DNA of 64,000 nt from Rhodoligotrophos defluvii (GTDB lineage: Bacteria > Pseudomonadota > Alphaproteobacteria > Rhizobiales > Im1). Shown here piece by piece: positions 62,197-64,000 of the stretch; positions within the stretch are counted from its first letter, which is position 1; every line of letters begins with the position of its first letter. A model generated the notes under the pieces. The model was not told the DNA's origin, searched no databases, and saw only the letters and a program-made list of their open reading frames with translations. The position numbers and the translations under genes were made by a program. Where the stretch lies: positions 62,272 to 126,271 of the forward strand of contig NZ_SZZM01000001.1 of assembly GCF_005281615.1 (NCBI RefSeq), written 5' to 3'.

Positions 62197-62847
62197 ATGG
62201 CTTCACTGACGAAATCGACAGCGATCGCAACCCTCTTGGCGCTCGCGCTCGGCGCGGCCGGCGGTACTGCAGAAGCGGCTATGGTCGGCAGCGCGGCGCG
62301 TTCGGCGCCCATCGCCGCATCGGCCCAGGCCGGTTTCGACGGCGCCCGGGTCGAGCTCATCGGCGGCCGCCACTGGCGTGGCGGTCGCGGCTGGGGACGC
62401 CCATGGCGGCACAGGCATCACGACGGCGCTGCCGTGGCCCTAGGCGCGGCCGGCGCGATCATAGGACTTTCGGCCTTGGCGGCAGCCAATGCTCAGGCCT
62501 ACGCCTATGCGCCGCCGCCGGTCTATTATGCGCCGCCGGACTATGTCTATGAGGATCCCTATTGGGACGAGCCCTATGATGACGAGGTGGTGATCTACGA
62601 GACGCCAGGGGTGGGCACGCTCGATGCTTATGCACCGCCGCCGCCGCCGGCTGTCGCGAGCCGTCCCTCGCCGCGGCGCATCGCGCCGGCCTCCGCGCCG
62701 GCACAGCGCAGCGTGGCACGCGCGGACACCACGCCCGAGCCGTGGAGCAGCGCCTGGTACAAGTATTGCGCCAGCAAGTATCGGAGCTTCAATCCCGAGA
62801 CAGGCTATTTCACGGCCCATTCCGGCGAGCAGAAGTTCTGCCGCTGA
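62197..62847 (+). CDS. BA14K family exported protein
   Basis: A 216-residue secreted or membrane-anchored protein. A signal peptide (residues 1 to about 27, ending GTAEAAM) precedes a Gly/Arg/His-rich segment, a hydrophobic helix (AVALGAAGAIIGLSALAAANAQA) and a Tyr/Pro-rich region (YAYAPPPVYYAPPDYVYEDP). The C-terminal BA14K-type repeat reads WYKYCASKYRSFNPETGYFTAHSGEQKFC, with the two conserved Cys. BA14K proteins were first noticed as immunoreactive proteins in Brucella and are largely restricted to Hyphomicrobiales. The biochemical role is unknown. Confidence 0.9.
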   Translation: MASLTKSTAIATLLALALGAAGGTAEAAMVGSAARSAPIAASAQAGFDGARVELIGGRHWRGGRGWGRPWRHRHHDGAAVALGAAGAIIGLSALAAANAQAYAYAPPPVYYAPPDYVYEDPYWDEPYDDEVVIYETPGVGTLDAYAPPPPPAVASRPSPRRIAPASAPAQRSVARADTTPEPWSSAWYKYCASKYRSFNPETGYFTAHSGEQKFCR

Positions 62848-62867
62848 AGCCGCACCGAGTCGTCTTT

Positions 62868-62903
62868 GGCCCGGATGGCCCGGCCGGCGCCGGGCCATGA
62901 CGA
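62868..62903. repeat. REP-like palindrome, single copy
   Basis: GGCCCGGATGGCCCGGCC and GGCGCCGGGCCATGACGA form a hairpin of the same type as the other elements in the window, with a diverged stem. It lies between the BA14K gene and the converging dodecin gene and may act as a transcript end. Confidence 0.65.
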
Positions 62904-62950
62904 TTTGCTGAGTTATTCACCCTTTGTTGCCGGGCTTGCCCTTCACGGGC

Positions 62951-63169
62951 TCAGCTGAGCGAGGCCTCGATGGCGAAGCCCAATTTCAGGGTGACCTGAT
63001 AATGGGCAATCCGGCCATTATCCATATGCCCGCGCGTTTCGATCACCTCGAACCAGCGCAGATGGCGCACACTCTCGCCTGCCTGGGCGATGGCGTTCTG
63101 TATGGCCGCTTCGATCGAGTCCGGGGCGGAGCCGACGAGTTCAATGACTTTGTAGACATGGTTGGTCAT
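62951..63169 (-). CDS. Dodecin (flavin-binding protein)
   Basis: A 72-residue dodecin, which assembles into a hollow dodecamer and stores FMN or riboflavin. The sequence [30 protein letters not shown] is typical, followed by the flavin-stacking Trp in [29 protein letters not shown]. The start is ATG at 63169 with AAGGGA upstream; the frame is open to 63283, but only this start gives the family N-terminus. It lies 46 bases downstream of the CAP-domain lipoprotein on the same strand. Confidence 0.95.
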   Translation of the reverse strand: MTNHVYKVIELVGSAPDSIEAAIQNAIAQAGESVRHLRWFEVIETRGHMDNGRIAHYQVTLKLGFAIEASLS

Positions 63170-63215
63170 GGGTAATCCCTTCGAGGCCGGAAATGGCAGA
63201 GCCTCGCGGCTCTGG

Positions 63216-63809
63216 TCACCAGCTGCGAAACGCCGCCATGCCGTCTTGCGTTGCGCGCCTTTTCCACAAGATCTGGACCGCATAGAGGTGATTGCCGGCT
63301 TGAATGACCCCGGTGCTCACCTCTTCATAGTCGGGGCTAAGCATGTTGCGGCGGTGGCCGCGGCTGTCGACCCACTGCCGGAACAGCCGCCTGGCCTTGG
63401 TCGCATCGACCGGTCCGGGCAGCCGGTCGCGCGCGGTGTTCTCGCCCACGCTGGCCGTCTCGCCGAGGAAGGCGTCGGCACGCTGGCTGAACCGGTAGCC
63501 GCTGGCGGATTCATGCCCGACGAAGTCGCCCTTGAACATCTCCAGCGCCTGGGCGCGGGCAGCGACAACGGCATCGCCGCTGGCGGCGAGCGGCGCGCGA
63601 CCTTCGGCTTTGCGGTAGGCATTCAGCTCGGCGGCGAGAACCGACTCGAGATCGGGGCGCAGCTTCACCCCCTGCGGCAGGCTGGCCAGCATGGCCTCCG
63701 CATAGCCGCGATAGCCGCCGGCGATGCCGATGGTGGTGCAAGCGCTGGTAGCAAGGCTCACGGTGAATGCAAGCAGCAGCACGGCTGCACGGGGCAGGCG
63801 GGCGCTCAT
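63216..63809 (-). CDS. CAP (SCP-like) domain lipoprotein
   Basis: A 197-residue protein with a lipoprotein signal ([14 protein letters not shown], lipobox Cys about residue 24) and a CAP domain. CAP hallmarks are the first His in [11 protein letters not shown], the Glu of ENTARD and the second His and Glu in [21 protein letters not shown], followed by [10 protein letters not shown]. These residues can bind a divalent metal; bacterial CAP proteins are secreted and of mostly unknown function. It lies seven bases after the enoyl-CoA hydratase stop, so it may be read from the same message. Confidence 0.92.
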   Translation of the reverse strand: MSARLPRAAVLLLAFTVSLATSACTTIGIAGGYRGYAEAMLASLPQGVKLRPDLESVLAAELNAYRKAEGRAPLAASGDAVVAARAQALEMFKGDFVGHESASGYRFSQRADAFLGETASVGENTARDRLPGPVDATKARRLFRQWVDSRGHRRNMLSPDYEEVSTGVIQAGNHLYAVQILWKRRATQDGMAAFRSW

Positions 63810-63816
63810 CGGCTGG

Positions 63817-64000
63817 TCAACGCCCCTTCCATTGCGGCTTGCGCTTCTCGGCGAAGGCGCGGGCGCCCTCCATCATGTCCTCGCTTTCATAGAGCGTCTT
63901 CACGGTTGGCAGCTTCTTGCCGTTGAGCAGATCGAAGACCTCCTGCACGGGCAAGTGTGCGGTCTCGCGAACGGTCTCCTTGATCGCGGCGAAGACCAGC
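63817..64000 (-). CDS. Enoyl-CoA hydratase/isomerase (crotonase) family protein, C-terminal part
   Basis: The gene runs off the window end; 60 residues and the stop are visible. They read LVFAAIKETVRETAHLPVQE, a segment ending KTLYESEDMMEGARAFAEKR, and the tail KPQWKGR. The EDMMEGARAFAEKRKPxWKGR tail is diagnostic of crotonase-fold enoyl-CoA hydratases, including carnitinyl-CoA dehydratase-like members. The crotonase fold's catalytic residues lie outside the window, so the exact reaction is open. Confidence 0.85.
   Translation of the reverse strand, partial: LVFAAIKETVRETAHLPVQEVFDLLNGKKLPTVKTLYESEDMMEGARAFAEKRKPQWKGR

Overview
The window is high-GC chromosomal DNA from an alphaproteobacterium, most likely a member of the Hyphomicrobiales (Rhizobiales). 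The grounds are the linkage of mutS, maeB, glnD, murJ and trpS, the rmuC/def/fmt block, a BA14K-family protein, malonyl-CoA decarboxylase, and a dispersed REP-like palindrome (CCTGGATCACCGG / CCGGTGATGACG) of the kind common in that order. No rRNA, tRNA, phage, transposase or CRISPR array was recognised.

Layout. 0-5.7 kb: the 3' end of a ProX-type glycine betaine binding protein, a 7-TM diguanylate cyclase, a TonB-dependent receptor, a divergent CDF efflux/MerR metal-resistance pair with a textbook 19-bp-spacer promoter, and a 52-residue basic protein. 5.7-6.8 kb: DNA topoisomerase IB. 6.9-23.1 kb: an accessory metabolic locus with an LLM flavin monooxygenase, two alpha/beta hydrolases, an aldo/keto reductase, two GntR/FCD regulators, an oligopeptide-type ABC importer, a sulfonate/taurine-type ABC importer, an OsmC protein, two RidA-family proteins and the broken 5' end of an aldehyde dehydrogenase. 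A repeated operator-like palindrome (TTTGGTATACCGTATGA) ties several of these promoters together. 23.1-26.6 kb: a very large hybrid histidine kinase with an N-terminal sodium/solute-symporter domain.

26.7-42.8 kb is mostly core genome: mscL, trpS, murJ, glnD, a Cu-type P-ATPase with a CueR-type promoter, maeB, mutS, a DMT exporter and an HdeD-like protein. 42.9-50.9 kb: malonyl-CoA decarboxylase, an aminotransferase plus beta-hydroxyacid dehydrogenase pair, an SDR, an Nfu-type Fe-S scaffold, fmt, def and rmuC. 51-54.7 kb: an AmpG-like MFS protein, and a translationally coupled CYTH-CHAD/ParA pair that may position polyphosphate granules. 54.8-61.2 kb: a four-gene operon (OmpR regulator, kinase, membrane-fusion protein, RND pump) without an outer-membrane channel. 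61.4-64 kb: an EF-hand protein, the BA14K protein, dodecin, a CAP-domain lipoprotein and the 3' end of an enoyl-CoA hydratase.

Intergenic regions at 9.2, 17.7, 22.4, 27.2, 35.6 and 62.9 kb carry the REP-like palindrome, in places tandemly amplified. One 140-bp tandem duplication has copied the 3' end of trpS. The 6.9-23 kb locus and the ParA/CHAD pair are the best candidates for undescribed biology. Their substrates and roles are inferred from family and context only.
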